A stretch of 64,000 bases of DNA from Microstegium vimineum. Its lineage: Eukaryota; Streptophyta; Magnoliopsida; Poales; Poaceae. Below are positions 44,388 to 57,685 of this stretch, in pieces (positions within the stretch are counted from its first letter, which is position 1; each line of letters begins with the position of its first letter). Both the position numbers and the translations under genes were made by a program. The notes under the pieces were generated by a model. It searched no databases, was not told the DNA's origin, and was given only the letters and a program-made list of their open reading frames with translations. The stretch lies in contig CM039128.1 of assembly GCA_022036555.1 (NCBI GenBank), positions 23,514,171 to 23,578,170 on the forward strand, read 5' to 3'.

Positions 44388-45885
44388 CTAAAAAGGGAAG
44401 CAAACACCCAACTCGCCCCGAAGGCGAGAAAACGCAGCTTGAGCAAAAGGTTTTGTGAGAATGTCCGCAAGCTGGTTGTGGGTCTCGACATGCTGGAGGT
44501 CAATGTCACCCTTCTCGTAGTGATCTCGCAAGAAGTGAAAGCGAACGTCAATGTTCTTGGTCTTAGAGTGAAGCACGAGATTTTTGGCCACACTAATTGC
44601 ACTCATGCTATCGCAAAACAGAGGCACCTTAGCACAAGACCAAAATCCTTCAAAGTTGCAATCATCCAAATCAACTACGAACAACAGCTAGCGGCGACAA
44701 CGTATTCAGCTTCGCAGGTCGACTGAGCCACGCTAGACTGTTTACGAGAAGACCAAGACACAAGAGAAAACCCGAGAAATTGGCAAGTCCCAGAAGTGGA
44801 CTTCCGATCAAGACGACAACCGGCGAAATCAGCATCAGAATAACCGCAAAGCACGAGAGCGGAGGAGGCGGAAAACGAAAGACCAAATTCGGGAGTGAAG
44901 CGCAAATACCTCATGTTGCGTTCACCGCCTGCTTATGCGAAGTGCGTGGAGACACCTGAAAGCGCACACACAAGCAGACGGTGAACTGTATGTCCGACCG
45001 GGTCGCCGTCAAGTACATGAGCGACCCGATCATGCTTCGGTACTCCGTCTGATCCACCTCCTCTCCTTCCTCGTCCGCATCCAAGGCAGTCGTAGTCGAC
45101 ATGGACGTCGAAAGAGGCTTTGCCTCACCCATGTCAAACTTCTTCAGAATGTCTTTCGTGTACTTGCCTTGATGCACAAACATCCCTTCCCGGGTTTACT
45201 TGATTTGCAACCCGAGAAAGAAAGTCAACTCTCCCATCATGCTCATCTCAAATTCCCTCCTCATAAGATCTGCAAACTTGGCAACAAGAGCATGAGAAGA
45301 ACCACCAAAGATGATATCATCCATGTATATTTGGACTAGGAGAGTTTCTTTGCCTTGCTTGAGGAGAAAAAGCGTTTTATGGACCGATCCCATTTTAAAA
45401 CCCTTAGCAAGCAAAAACGTTTTCAACCTATCATACCATGCTCTAGGGGTTTGATTCAAACCATACAAAGCTTTGTGAAGTTTAAAAACATGGTTTGGAA
45501 ACTTGGGATTTTCAAAACCAGGAGGTTGTCTAACATACACTTCCTCCTCTATGTAGCCGTTTAAGAAAGGACTTCTAACGTCCATTTGTAAAAGTTTAAA
45601 ACCCTTAGAAGCCACAAAAGCTAGAAGGATTCTAATTTCTTCTAAACGAGCTATGGGAGCAAAGGTTTCCTCATAATGTATCCCCTCCTTTTGACAAAAG
45701 CCTTGCGCAACCAACCTAGCCTTGTTACGCACTACCGCCCCATCTTCACTTTGTTTATTTTTGAAAACCCATTTGGTACCTATAGGGTGGCAACTAGGTG
45801 GTGGTGGCACTAAGACCCAAACGTAGTTTCGCTCAAAGTTTTCCAACTCCCCATGCATGGCATTCACCCAATCCGGATCCATCAA
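44388..45885 (-). pseudogene. C1 reverse transcriptase and RNase H (copia type)
   Basis: RVT_2 begins WVNAMHGELENFERN, followed by IGTKWVFKNK, NKARLVAQGF, the second catalytic block QMDVRSPFLNGYIEEEVYV and the catalytic YMDDIIFGG near 45320. It stops at 45196-45198. The tail continues FVHQGKYTKDILKKFDMG with another break near 44911-44920. RNase H shows YSDADFAGCRLDRKSTSGTC, CEAEYVVAA, LFCDSMSAISVAKN and DILTKPF, ending at 44388. The sequence style is that of Maximus/SIRE (Opie/Ji) elements. Residues at the catalytic sites are kept but the frame is broken at least three times. Confidence 0.9.
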
Positions 45886-46960
45886 AGTGTGTCCAACATC
45901 TCGGGGCTAAAAAGAAGCGACAAAAGCCGAATGAGCAAAGTGAGAGAGAGATAGGACCTGGACCGCGTGACTCGACGGTCAATGTCGCCGATGATGTTCT
46001 CTGGCGGGTGCTGCTGCTGGATGTAGTGGGGAGCTTGCCTGGAAGAAGTAGCCTCCCCCTCGACAGTAGCTGGAGCTCCCTCAGGTGCAACGGGCACCGA
46101 CTGAGGAAGCTGCTCGAACGGCCCCCAAGTAGAGGAAGTAGATGGATCGAGGCCGTGAGCCGAAGTGGACGTCGTAGGGTCAACGGGGGCAACCGGTGGA
46201 GTCGGCTCGGGATCACCCCAATCGACATCGTCCTGCTCCTCCTCCACGAAGATGCTAGTTTTCACCTCATCATCACCTGTAGGCTCAAAAGCAGTCGAAA
46301 CACAGGGCATAGTCTCATCGAAAGTCACCTCACAAGTCTCCATCACTCGGTTAGTCTCAAGGTTAAGTACACGATAAGCACGAGAATGTAATGCATAACC
46401 AAGAAAGATATCGTCTGAAGACCGTGACTCAAATTTGTCCAACTTACCCTTCTAGAGGATGAAACACTTGGACCCAAACATCCTTAGATGACTTACCTTG
46501 GGTGGTCTCCCAAATCGCAACTCATAAGAAGTATTCTTCTTGAAAGCTTGGAGAAAAATGCGATTGGAAACATAGCAAGGAGAATTTATCGCTTCGGCCT
46601 AATACCTCCTAGGATTGCTATGCTCATCGAGTATCGTCCTAGCCGTCTCAACAAGGGTCCCATTTTTGCGCTCAACAACGCCATTCTACTGAGGAGTGTA
46701 AGGAGAGGAAAATTGGTGATCCAAACCAAAAGAAGAGAAAAAGGTATTAAAATGAGCATTCTTGAATTTTGTGTCATTGTCACTGCGAATAGCTCTCATG
46801 GCATTCTTAGGTAGCTCATTTTGCAACCTCAATGCACATGCACAAAAGCCTCATCCTTACTCTCCAAAAAGAACACCCAAGAGTATCTCGAGTAGTCATC
46901 AACGACTACAACCACATACCACTAACCCGAGCTGGACCAACTATGTCCATGTGTAAGATC
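45886..46960 (-). pseudogene. C1 integrase core and pol linker
   Basis: The core has D (VVVDDYSRYSW), D (RSDNDTKFKN) and E (NGVVERKNGTL), with a TAG just before the last and a frameshift after ESKDEAFVHVH. FGSKCF and DIFLGYALHSRAYRVLN mark the integrase C-terminus. 45886-46330 is the acidic linker before RT (EEEQDDVDWGDPEPTPP). It would insert the cDNA into host DNA. Confidence 0.87.
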
Positions 46961-47580
46961 TCACCGGGTTGATTGGTCATAATCTCAGCCACAGGAGGAT
47001 GGGAAGTGACAACCATCTTATCATGCCTGCAAGGATGGCAAACCAAATCATTCTCGAACTTTAGCTTTGGAAATCCTTGGATAAGGTCCATCGAGCTAAG
47101 CTTTGCAAGCAAGTCGAAGCTAAGATGTCCCAATCACCTATGCCACTTCTAAAGATCGGAAGAAGAACCGGCAAGAAGACAATGAGAAGGTCCAGAAGAG
47201 ATAGAAAATTCCGCACAAAAAACCTTCCCGAAGGGAAAAATCCGGCAAACAAGATCACCCCGAGAGTCCAAAATCTGACAAAGGTTAGGCTTGAAACTCA
47301 CTTCAAAATCGTCTTCAAGGAGTTGCGAAACCGAGAGAAGATTAAAATGCAAATTCGCAACCAAAGCAACATCCTTGAGAACAAAAGACGAATTGACACG
47401 GATTGACCCTCAGGACACAACCTTACCTCTACTGTTATCCCCAAATGTGATATACTCAGTGTGGCGCACGGGGTCGAGGCTGGAGAACCACTTGGCACTT
47501 CCGGTCATATGGTGTGAGCATCCAGAATCCACAAGCCAAGTCTCCTCCAGTCCTCCTTCCTACATCAATAAAAAGACATA
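46961..47580 (-). pseudogene. C1 protease and pre-integrase zinc region
   Basis: The copia protease active site, WLVDSGCSHHMTG, is near 47490-47530. It is followed by HTEYITFGDNSRG, HFNLLSVSQLLEDDF and then the GAG-pre-integrase segment GHLSFDLLAKLS with the CHPCRHDK zinc residues near 47030. Between these the frame changes at least twice. Confidence 0.87.
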
Positions 47581-48191
47581 GGGTGAGCAAACGGTGCAAC
47601 ACTGGGGTTAGTAAACTATGAAGGATACCAGTGTTGTCCCATTTTCCCAAAGAAAGGGTTAGGAGGAAAACCAAACATCTCCTGTCCCATGGGGGGATAG
47701 AGATCACCACGATAGGGAAAATGTGGTCCGCTAGCAAAGGGAGGAGTAAAGCCCCCGCCACGAGGCCCGTAGTCGTATGGGTCACGACCGATACCCCGCC
47801 GGGCATGACCACCACGTGGTCACCTCCTAAGGCCTAGCACCTTGAGGCATTGCACCTCTAGGCCTAGTAGTGCGCCTTCGAACTTCCGGTGCACGTACCC
47901 CAACTGGTGGGTGGTACATGTCCTGGTTGTTCAACTCAACCTGTCGTCGATCATCTCTATTCCTCCTAAAGTAAAACTCATTCAAGTGCCCATCCCGCTC
48001 ACAATACTCACAGTGGTAACTCACCGCACTCTTGGTAGGCACTCTCTTGTTAGGTTGGGTGGCTCTAGCTTTCATAGGAAGGGGATCACTAGAGATATCT
48101 GGCAAGGTATCAAGTGGGTTCCGAAGGTGATTCGGTTTAGCAATCCACACTTGCTTCTGTGGATTGGTTTTGGGTGGCTCTTCAAACACAC
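47581..48191 (-). pseudogene. C1 gag C-terminus with degenerate zinc knuckle
   Basis: The frame 47827-48191 continues the gag interrupted by E1 (FEEPPKTNPQKQVWIAKP). The knuckle reads YHCEYCERDGHLNEFYF, with the final zinc ligand C changed to Y. 47581-47826 is Gly/Pro/Arg-rich and leads to the protease. Confidence 0.8.
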
Positions 48192-49862
48192 TGTTGGTAT
48201 TTCTTATGACTATTGGATAAATCCACAAGCGCACAGATTATACCGCTGTAGCACTTCACCAAGGAGTATTCCGAGGTATTGTAATTTATATTATCCCAAG
48301 GGAAAGCTGGCTAGAAATGATAATTAGAGAGAGATCCTAGAGAGCACCTCAACCTTAGTACCAACTAGTATAGGGGGGTAAATGATAAAAGTGATAGGAA
48401 GGGGTTGATGAATGAAGAATCTACGGTAAAGGATACTTAGAACGGACCTTAGAGACTAGCTAGGTGGGAGGATAATGAGAAGAGAATAGGGACTCCTATG
48501 TACTTCTCTCTACTTCAATATACTTAGCTAGATAACTAGTCTAGACACTATAGTTTGTCTCCTCAATACAAGTATGCTAGGCGAGGGGATAGATCAGTAG
48601 GAGGACAAAACTCCTACTGGACCGCGCCCTCTTCTTACGGGGGCCTTACCTTCTAAGAACTTGCCTATAAACACGTGGTGGAATACAAATACTAGACAAG
48701 GTTGTCACCTCTTGCTAGCTACCACAAACAATCCGTGCAGCAAGCGATAACCAAGGATAAGATGATGTATAAGCACCATGCTTACACACAACTTACTACT
48801 TTGACTACGATCTATAATCAAAGCACCCTATGACAGGCAATGATCGCATACAGGAAAGGTCACAAGGATCACAGACTATGGGTGTGAAGGCTATTAAAGA
48901 GCAAAAGCATATAGCAAGACTATATCTAGTATAGAAATGCTCAAAGTAAATACTAAGTAAAGTAAAGAGAAAGATATATATTTATAAAGGTAAAGTCTTA
49001 CAAAGAAGGAAAGATACAAGAGCTATACCAGACTCTCCAGAAGACGACTCCGGAAATCCCGAGCACAGCTCGACTCAACTCTAATTCCCACTCTAGACTA
49101 ACTCCTAGAACAATCTAAGGAATAGAGTTTGTAGGCTTATTCTTCATGATTAGAGTGGGGGTGTGACCCTCTATTTATAGTAGGAGGTGGAGTAGGGGCT
49201 ACTTCGGTGCCACGTCAGCGATCCAGGGCCATCCATTCTCCACCCTTGGATCCAACCGACCTTGGAACCGACCAAGGCATGGATGGTGGTGATCCAACAC
49301 GTGGGGAAGAGCTATGGCGGTTGGGGGAGCCCAACCGACTTAGGGGGCATTCGGCCGAATGCCCCTATGGTCAGTGGGGCCTCCCTTGCCTCCTTGGATG
49401 AGGTCCCACCAGTTAGGGACTGAGTGGGGCCTGTTTGGGCCCCAAAAAAATCGGCCGAATCCCCCCTTGGGGGTTCTGGCCCTCCTCTGCTCTCTAGTGC
49501 TGGTCCCACTTGTCATTTGTGTTGGTTGTTGGTTCTATAGTGTTTGTCACGTTTAGCTCCTTGGTGTGGGCCCATGGATCCATGTGCTTCGCTTGTGAGC
49601 CGTTGAGAGGAAACACAAAGTGATCCAATGGATGGATTCCACTCTAGAGTGCCTCTCTTGGATCATGGTTGAGAGGAGAGAGCATGGTGGTCCCATATGG
49701 CTCTCTTTTGCTCCATTTATTCATTCCTGCACTCAAACACTCATGGACATGTGGAACTAGTTATTTGATAAAGAATGCTCATGATGTGTTTGTTTATCCT
49801 TGATCCTTGGATTAGCGGCACCATTTTAGCTATGTAAAAGATGGTCATAATTTGTGCCAACA
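48192..49862 (-). mobile_element. E1: solo LTR of the E family in C1 gag
   Basis: A single 1671 bp LTR, TGTTGGTATTTC to GTGCCAACA on the + strand, with exact target duplication CACAC at 48187-48191 and 49863-49867. It is similar along its length to the two E2 LTRs. There is no internal region, so the element was reduced by LTR-LTR recombination. Orientation is given by a minus-strand TATAAATA (49172-49179), as in E2. Confidence 0.93.
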
Positions 49863-49867
49863 CACAC

Positions 49868-50651
49868 CATCTCTCACAGGAAACTCTGAGGGGTTGGTAG
49901 GCTTAGGTGGAATGATCTTAGTAAACTTGGGAGTTGTGGTGGGTTTTTCACTCTCAATCAAACCACTACACTCACCGATCTTACCGAACATGCTATCATC
50001 CTTCCCACCTATAGCAAAGTCTACTCCCGTGTTGTCAGCCCTCTTGCATTGGCTAAGCATCATCCCCAACTGCGGCTCTCGGCAAGACACCCAGCTCAAG
50101 ATGGACCGAAGGTATGTGTTTTCCTCCTCAGTACGCATCTTGTCGTGTCTGCACGACGTGATCTCAAGCTCCAAAGCCTCAAAGCGATCCAACTCTCTAG
50201 TGCTATCTGAGCTAACCTTCTCTAACACAGCGATCCTAGCATCCTTCTGTGTCAGCTCAGAACGCAAGCCTAAGCAAGACTTGAACGCACCAAGTAAGCT
50301 AGGCCTAGCCTTTAGCTTACTAACCTCCTCAAGTGGAGTGCCATACTTGTCCTGGAGAGTGACAAGATCAGACATGTGGATGGTAGAAGCATCACACTCT
50401 ACCTCCTCGGTAACCACCACTTGTGTCCTAGAAAACTCTAGCTCATGAAGCGTGCTAAGGTACTTTGCCTTGAAATCATTCCTCTCATATGCGGCACGCT
50501 TGAGCAAAGCATCTTGACTGAGCAAGGTGTCATTCAGAGACTCAAGCTTGGCAGAGAGGGAGTCGAGGGTGGGTGATACCTCGGGAGTGTCGGAGTCGTT
50601 CTTGCGTTCGCCGACCTTGCCTGCTTCGATCGCCATGGTGCTAAAAGCCAC
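49868..50651 (-). pseudogene. C1 gag middle: coiled-coil region
   Basis: The frame on the minus strand starts near MAIEAGKVGERKNDSD and runs to FPVRDGVC, where E1 cuts it. It is a charged helix-rich segment (SAKLESLNDTLLSQDALL, KYLSTLHELEFSRTQV, EEVSKLKARPS) of the kind found between the two zinc knuckles of SIRE/Maximus Gag. Its 5' side is cut by E2 at 50660. Confidence 0.8.
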
Positions 50652-50660
50652 TGTGCTTGG

Positions 50661-52369
50661 TGTTGGTATTTCTTATGACTATTGGATAAATCCGCAAGCG
50701 CACAGATTATACCGATGTAGCACTTCACCCAGGAGTATTCCGGGGTATCGTAATTTATATTCTCCCAAGGGAAAGCGGAGCTAGAAATAATAATAAAAGA
50801 GAGATCCGAGAGATCACCTCAATTTAGTATCAACTAGTGTAAGGGGTAGTCGATATAATGATATGAAGGTGATGATGTAACAACCGGTAAAGATAAGTAA
50901 GAGATAACTAGTGAGTATAACTATGTGGGAGGACAACGAGAGAGTGAAAGGACTCCTGTGATTCCAAATCTACCTTTGTGGATTTAACTATGGCACTCAG
51001 TTGAGACAAACATCGATTGATTCCTCAATACAGGTATGCTAGGCGAGGGGATAGATTAGTAGGAGGACAAACCTACTACCGGACCGCACCCTCTGCTTAC
51101 GGGGGGCTTATCTTTTAAGAACTTGCCTAACAACACGTGGTGGAATACAATGACTAGACAAGGTTGTCACCTCTTGCTAGCTACCACAAACAATCTGTGC
51201 AACAAGCGATAACCAAAGGTAAGATTAACTATAAGCACCACACTTACACCTATTCTTACTACTCTAATCGTGTATACGACAACTAGAGCACCTTATGACA
51301 AATGATGATCGCAAATAGGAAAGGCCACAAGGATCTCAATCTAGTTTATACCAACTAAATAACAAGATAAACCACAATAATACTATAGCAAGTATAATAT
51401 TGCATTAAGTAAAGACTAAGTAAAGTAAAGAAGGAATATTGCATTAAATAAGTAAAGTCTTACAAAAGTGAAAAGATACAAGAGCTTACACCAGATCCTC
51501 CGGGAAGACAACTCCGGAAAGCCCGAGCAAAGCTCAACTAAACTCTAACTCCCACACTAGAGAACACCACTAGACTAATCTCCACTTGAGAACAAGAGTG
51601 GCTTGTATGGATTACATCATGATTAGAGAGGGAGGTCTTGGCCTCTATTTATAGTGGGGGTGGAGTAGGGGCTACTCCGGCGCCATGTCATCGATCTAGG
51701 GAGCTTCAATCCTCCTCCCTTGGATCAAACTGTCATAGAACCGCCTTGGATGAATGGTTTGGATTTTCAGCATGTGCTTGATGGTATGGCAGTTGAAAGG
51801 GGTCCAATTGACCTAGGGGGCGGTCGGCCGACCCCCTATGGCCAGTGGGCCAACCCTTGGCCTTCTAGGTGTGGCCCCACTGATCAGGGACTGAGTGGGA
51901 ACCAGGTGGGCCCAGGGGGTGGTTGGCCGACCCCCCCCCCTTGGGGTCTCTGGCCCACCTCTTCCTCCCTAGTGCTGGTCCCACTTGTCATAAATGTTGG
52001 GTGGTTGTTCTGAGGTAGTTGTCGTGTTGATCTCTTTGGCGTGGGCCCATGAATCCATGTACTTTGCATGTGAGTCGTTGGGAGAAAGCACAGAGTGATC
52101 CAAGGGTTGGAAATCACTCTCAAAGGCTTCTCCTGGATCATGGCCGAGGGGGAGACCTGGTGGGCCCACAGGGTGGTCGGTCGACCCCCTATGATGGTCC
52201 CATTGGGTCTCTTTTGTTCCATTTCTACAATACTGCAACAAAATACTCATGGACATGTGGAACTTGTTATTTTATAAAGTATGCTCATGATATGATTGTT
52301 TTATCCTTGATCCTGAGGTTATTGACAACATTTTAGTTATATAAAAGAGCATCATATTTTGTGCCAACA
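50661..52369 (-). repeat. E2 3' LTR (minus orientation)
   Basis: TGTTGGTATTTC to GTGCCAACA. Minus-strand TATAAATA at 51646-51653. Open frames in it are chance. Confidence 0.92.
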
Positions 52370-52388
52370 AGATCCCCCAAGCTTAACC
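52370..52388 (-). other. E2 polypurine tract
   Basis: On the minus strand AAGCTTGGGGGATCT directly precedes the LTR. A second copy of the same kind (AAGCTTGGGGGAGATT) lies at 53827-53842. Confidence 0.75.
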
Positions 52389-53849
52389 TTTGCTCGTCCC
52401 GAGCAAATAATCAAACTTAGCATGGTGGATCAGGAGTTGCTACAATGCTCCATATTTCAAGAGTACTAAATATACAACAATCATACTTCTCTTTTGTATG
52501 AAAAATTTGTCAGTAAAGACTCACCCATATTACCTTAGTCCTTCATGGGGCTTATAGCTTTATCCTTTGTCTTGGGAGGTTGAGAGATAGAACAACTTGA
52601 CTTGAGTACTAGTTTTCTCATCCTTTCACAAGTTTCATATCGGAGGTTTTGCAATGTTTTGTAAAGAAAACTTAGTGTTCCTCAAATGGTACTCTGGAGT
52701 CGCTCATGGGGTGTATGATTCCTCACCAAGGCATATATCAAAGTTTGCCTTCTTTTCATCCTATCTCTAAAAGATTATGTGGAGCTATAGGTAGGGATCA
52801 AGAGATGTAGCAAACTTACCTTGCATATATTGTAAAGTCAAATTCTGGATCCAAGGAGAGAAATGTCATACTCTTAGATCAAGATGTGCAAGTGTGTGGA
52901 AACATGGTAAATGATCAATACTCCTATATTTGGATGATCTCTCTTTCCTAACTTTTTATTTTGAGACATAGCTATCTTTTTTATTTTTTGTGAGCTTTGA
53001 AGATGCTCATCATTATTATTATTGTTTTGAAGAGCTTTGGAATGCTCAAAAAGATTGGTACTTTAGAATGCCCCTGAATAATTTTGCATAGTCTATGTCT
53101 CATTTACTAGCAACAAACTAGAGGGAGAGTTTTTTCTACTTAAAGCATGGAGTATGAACTATTTGGAAATGTAAGGCATGTTTCTGCGTACTTCTAGTGT
53201 AGAAGCAACATGTATATGTGGCGTGCACGTGATCTTGATCTTGGGAGCATGATAAATCTCTCAACAAGGGTCACAAAAGTTGACCAAACTCAATACAATG
53301 TAAGCAGCTTATGTAGAAAGCTTATATCATGAAATAGCATGTATGGCTTTGGTAGGAATTTTCACCATTGAGGAACAAAAAGTGTGTTTATCATTTTAAT
53401 AAATAAAACTCTGATAATCATTCTTGCTTAGAACAATATTATAGCAGCTCTTATCTTGTCATATCATGTCTCACAACAACTTAGACTTAGTTACATCATT
53501 TGCAACCCACAAAAGTTTGAGGTTCATGATGGTTTCTTTTAAGCCAAGTAATTCATACTTAGAGAAATACCAAGTTGTAAACTAAGTACTAGAGAAACAT
53601 TTACCAGAGCAACTATTCATCATTTCCACAAGAAAGATGGATGATTATGGAACAAACTTATTTTAAGGGAAAATCAAATTTAATTAATTGATAGGGAAAT
53701 ATTTTTTGTTATTTTAAGATTTTTCCAGTTTTTTTAGATGCAGAAAAAATAACTGGAAATAATAATTACAAAATTTAAATTGCAAAATTAAAATGCTGAA
53801 TGAAAACTTACCTTTGTGGGGGAGGGAATCTCCCCCAAGCTTATTCTTT
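52389..53849. other. E2 non-coding spacer before the 3' LTR
   Basis: 1.46 kb of AT-rich DNA with no supported gene on either strand. It ends with the second polypurine-like motif. Confidence 0.55.
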
Positions 53850-55377
53850 TCATGGTCCTGATGGAGGAAATTGTGTTGGGTCTATTCCTTGCTGGGCGTA
53901 GAACATAGCCCATTGCTGGGTGTTGTGGTCTCTCATTGCTTGGACTCGTTGCTGATTTTGGACCACGTTCTGATGAAGAATTCCATGCTCCACCCGTAGC
54001 TCACCTACTTGATTAGTGAGTAGATCCACGTCGTGACGGAACTCATGGTACTCTCTTTCCTGCGAAGAAGAAGCAAAAGAGAACCGTGCACTTTGGGTGT
54101 GTGATGTTGATCTCTGGAATCCACTGCTTGAGCTAGAGAACTGTGTGGCGCTAGTGGATTCATCGACGAACTCCGAACCTAAAGATGTGCCTTCTTCTTG
54201 TGCAGCATATGCCATGCTGTGTGTCATTCTTCGACCTGTAAAACTCCTACGCCCTTCTTGTGTGTCTGTATTAAAGGTTAGATGCCTACACCTATACTTT
54301 AAGTCTTTCACAAGGGAGTGGAATTATTTTTATGGGATCATTATTCATATAAATAACAGAATCATTTGGCCCATGAGCCAGAGTGTGACCTTGCACAAAA
54401 TACCCCATATCTAGCACAACTTTGGGTGTATCTAAGAAGAATTGATAATTATGAAGCTGAGCCATGTTGTGCATGATTTTAGTGATCATGGATGTAAACT
54501 CTAAAGGTCCTTTTCTAGTACTAGATGAGCATCAGTGATCTATTATGGCTCTAACAGGAGAAACAAGAATCTTATTCACTGCGGCAAAGAGTATTCTTAG
54601 CTCAACATTTGTTATAGGCCTTACATCATCTCTAGGAAACAAGGTTATTCCTATCCAACGATGCATGAAACGTAAAGTGGGATTATGAATTTCACTTGTT
54701 CGTGGGTATCTAGCAATATCTTTCCCAGAGATTAGCTTCCAAAAATCACGTCTATCATACCCCTGAGTAGCATGCTCAAGACTTACAACACATTTTTCTT
54801 TACACCCAAGAATAAGACTAAACTCTTTCCAAGTTAAAGTAAGTGGATGATTACGCATCCGGAAAGAAAGCCTTTGTGCTCTTGTATTAACCGTGCTTAG
54901 GAATTCTAGAGTTAAAAGTCTACTTCTTGGGTCTCTAGAAATATCCCAAAAATCACGGGTGCACCCTAAAGCTCTAAAAACTTCATCAAATTCTGCGTCT
55001 AAACCCATTTTAGCTAAGACAGCAGGATCGATTATTTTAGTGTGCTCGTAGTCGCGTACAATTAGAGTGTTGAACATGGCCATCTCATGAGGTGTGAGCT
55101 GGATGCCGGTTTCAGGATCAGTGATCTGTGATGATTGATCTCCCGAATTGTCGACTAGCTCGTAATGATCGGCACTATGATGTTCTTGCTCATATTCACC
55201 ATGGCTAGCACTGCTAGCCAAGATTTCGGTGGCATCCGAAGCGTGCACTGACTCGTGCCTTGAATCAATTGACATAATATCTGTACCTTGCGATGAGCTA
55301 CCTCCCTGGGAATTTTTGGATGAACTCCCACTAACCGAGCTACGTGCCTTCTTGAGTGCTTTCTTGAGGGACTTCAT
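53850..55377 (-). pseudogene. E2 ATHILA-type 3' ORF
   Basis: Starts MKSLKKALKKARSSVSG at 55377. The N-terminus is Ser/Gly-rich, then ITDPETGIQLTPHEMAMF. The core reads FDEVFRALGCTRDFWDISRD, SRLLTLEFLSTVNTRAQR and LTLTWKEFSLILGC, which resembles the ATHILA ORF family found downstream of pol in Athila elements. A stop at 54532-54534 and a frameshift near 54300 break it. The C-terminus (about 53850-54100) is a short coiled coil (DLLTNQVGELRVEHGIL) ending PPSGP. Its role is unknown; it is sometimes compared with env, without evidence here of membrane segments. Confidence 0.72.
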
Positions 55378-56562
55378 CTTACTCTAACTAGCTAAACCGT
55401 ACCCTTCTCTTGATGAGCGGTGAAGCTTATTGAAGAGAAATGGCAAAGAATCTAGCTTGTGAGCTTGCTGGTCGAGAGTGTGTGTTTGATAGGGTTGCTC
55501 TGCCTATGTACATATAGCAGAAGTGGATGGGGAGTGCTGAGGTAGTGGGGGCCGGTCAGCCGACCGCCCCATTACTCTCCTAGGTGGTGGCTTGTATGAA
55601 GATGCTCAACATGGATGGGATTGGAGGAGTCTCCATTGCACCGGTCGACCACCCCCTTGGGTGCTTTGATGATGGGCTTTGCACCATGCCAATTTGAATG
55701 ATGATGGGAGGCAAGGAAATGACAGGAGACATTTGGCTATGTCTATTAATTAGCAAAAGATGCTTGCTCCTTTGGCCTTGAGTGATTAGATAGTGAACGG
55801 CATGGCCTTGTGCGGTGTTTCATGATCACGAAATTACGGAGATGATAGGAGAGTATGGCTCCTAGTGAAAATGTGATATGTTTCTCGTGATGGTTTGATG
55901 AATGATGAGAAGGTACATGATTGTTTATAGAAGAGGTATGGTGATCATGGTCTTTGTTGTTTGGAAGAGATGAGTGGTAGTTTGGATTGTAGTGATTAGT
56001 GAATTCCTCTTGCCAGGATGCCTTTCGTGGAGTAACTTTGTATAGGCAAAAGTCTTGCATGGCATGAGGAGAGAGGGATAGAGGGGAACAAGGAGAGGAT
56101 GGGAGGAGTCAAGATGATGTCTCCTCCTTGGCTCCTAGCTTCATTTGCTCAGGATTTAGACATAGAGCATCTCGAGGTAAGAAAGGAAGAGAAAAAGAGG
56201 AGAGGGCCCGGTCGGCCGATCATGAATGTGATCTTTGGCGCCTGGTGCATTGCTCCATGCATGGTACCTCGAGGCAGGGCCCAGCCAGAGGGCAGTGGGG
56301 CCCAAGGCCCGGTCGGCTGACCCCACTAGGTCCTCTTAAGGGCCTAGTGTTGTGACACTAATCTACCTGTGCTAATTAAAATGCAATACAACAAACGTGG
56401 ACAAGAAAAGATTCAAGATTTTATTGTTTTTGTTTTCTTTATTGTCACTAAATATGATTATGCTTTGAGATTAATTAAAGGAGATGATCATGCAATTAAA
56501 ATGAATTTTGGAAATTAAAAAGAAGTGATAGAGAAAACTTACCTTTTTATGAAGCCATGATT
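55378..56562. other. E2 spacer between the ATHILA-type ORF and protease
   Basis: About 1.2 kb without a supported gene. This is where RT, RNase H and integrase would lie in a complete Athila. No trace of their motifs is visible on either strand. Confidence 0.6.
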
Positions 56563-57685
56563 TCAATTATTTGAAGTAGGGTCGTCCTCCTCATTTCCCC
56601 GTCGAATTTGCTTGCGGGGTTTTGGAGGTGAAGTGCATGGCTTGATCACATTCTTTCGCCATACCCGTTTAGGTTTCGCCCGAGGTTGTTGCTTCACTTT
56701 TTTCAGGTAAGTATAATTGACATAAGGATTGATTTCAAATACCTTGACTATGGAGCATTGCTCGATTTTTGGCTTGAAGTGGAATATCTCCTTAGTTCCA
56801 TTGATGTTGAATTGAATTTCTCCGGCTCCTACATCGATATGTGCATTTGTGGTGTTGAGGAACGGTCTTCCTAGGATGAGTTGAGTCTTCTTGTCTACCT
56901 CCATATCCAAAACCACGAAATCCATGGGGATGAAAAATTCTCGTATCTTGATGGGAATATTTTCAGCAATCCCCGTGGGTTAGCGAATTGATTGATCTGC
57001 TAGCTACAATCACATTGGTGTAGGGGACAAAGTAGTATGAGTTAGTTTATCAAATACTACCTTTGGCATGACGCTGACGCTTGCTCCCAAGTCACAGAGG
57101 GCATGCTCGAATTGCTGAGTCCCGATGGAGCAATCAATGGTAGGACACCCTGGGTCCTTCTTCTTTAATGGTAGCTGGTTTAGTATAGCTGCACTACACT
57201 CTTCCGTCAACTTGATGATTTTGGTGGTGGGTAACGGCCTCTTGTTGTTGAGAATGTCCCGCAGATACTTGGCATAGGTCGGGACCTGCATTGCATCAAG
57301 TAGGGGTATATGGACATATAATTGGCGAATTACCTCAACGAAATTCCCAAAGAGCTCATTTGAGGATTTTTTTTCTTGGCTTGCTTGGGAATGGTAGTAG
57401 TACGTTTGTATCATAGTACTCGTGTGGGGCTGTTTTCCCATGAAACTTAACAGAGTCCTGGAGTGGTGCAAGTTCTTCTTCTTCTTCCTCCTGTTGTTCT
57501 TCTGCTTCAATTTCTTTTTCTTTTGTTGTTTTTCCTGAAGTATTAAGATGTGGTGGATCGCGAGTGGACTTACCCCCTCTCATGGTCACCGCCTTTATAC
57601 TAGAGACTTTTTCAAAATTACCAAGATATGGAGCACAAGATATCAATTGGGATAATTTTCTTTCTATCATGTTATTGAAATTCAA
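56563..57685 (-). pseudogene. E2 aspartic protease region
   Basis: Follows gag in the same frame after one stop. KAVTMRGGKSTRDPP is followed by an acidic Glu-rich linker with a frameshift near 57440-57500. The protease shows LCDLGASVSVMPKVVFDKL (catalytic D in DLGAS, the Athila form), two stops near 57005, then MDFVVLDMEVDK and LILGRPFLNTTNAHIDV. The frame ends in a basic tail (KPKRVWRKNV, PRKQIRRGNEEDD) and a stop at 56563, with no RT behind it. Confidence 0.85.

Noticed and set aside
54532..55377. Host gene on the minus strand
   Set aside because: Bounded by E2 LTRs with exact target copies and similar to the ATHILA ORF family, so it is an element gene.
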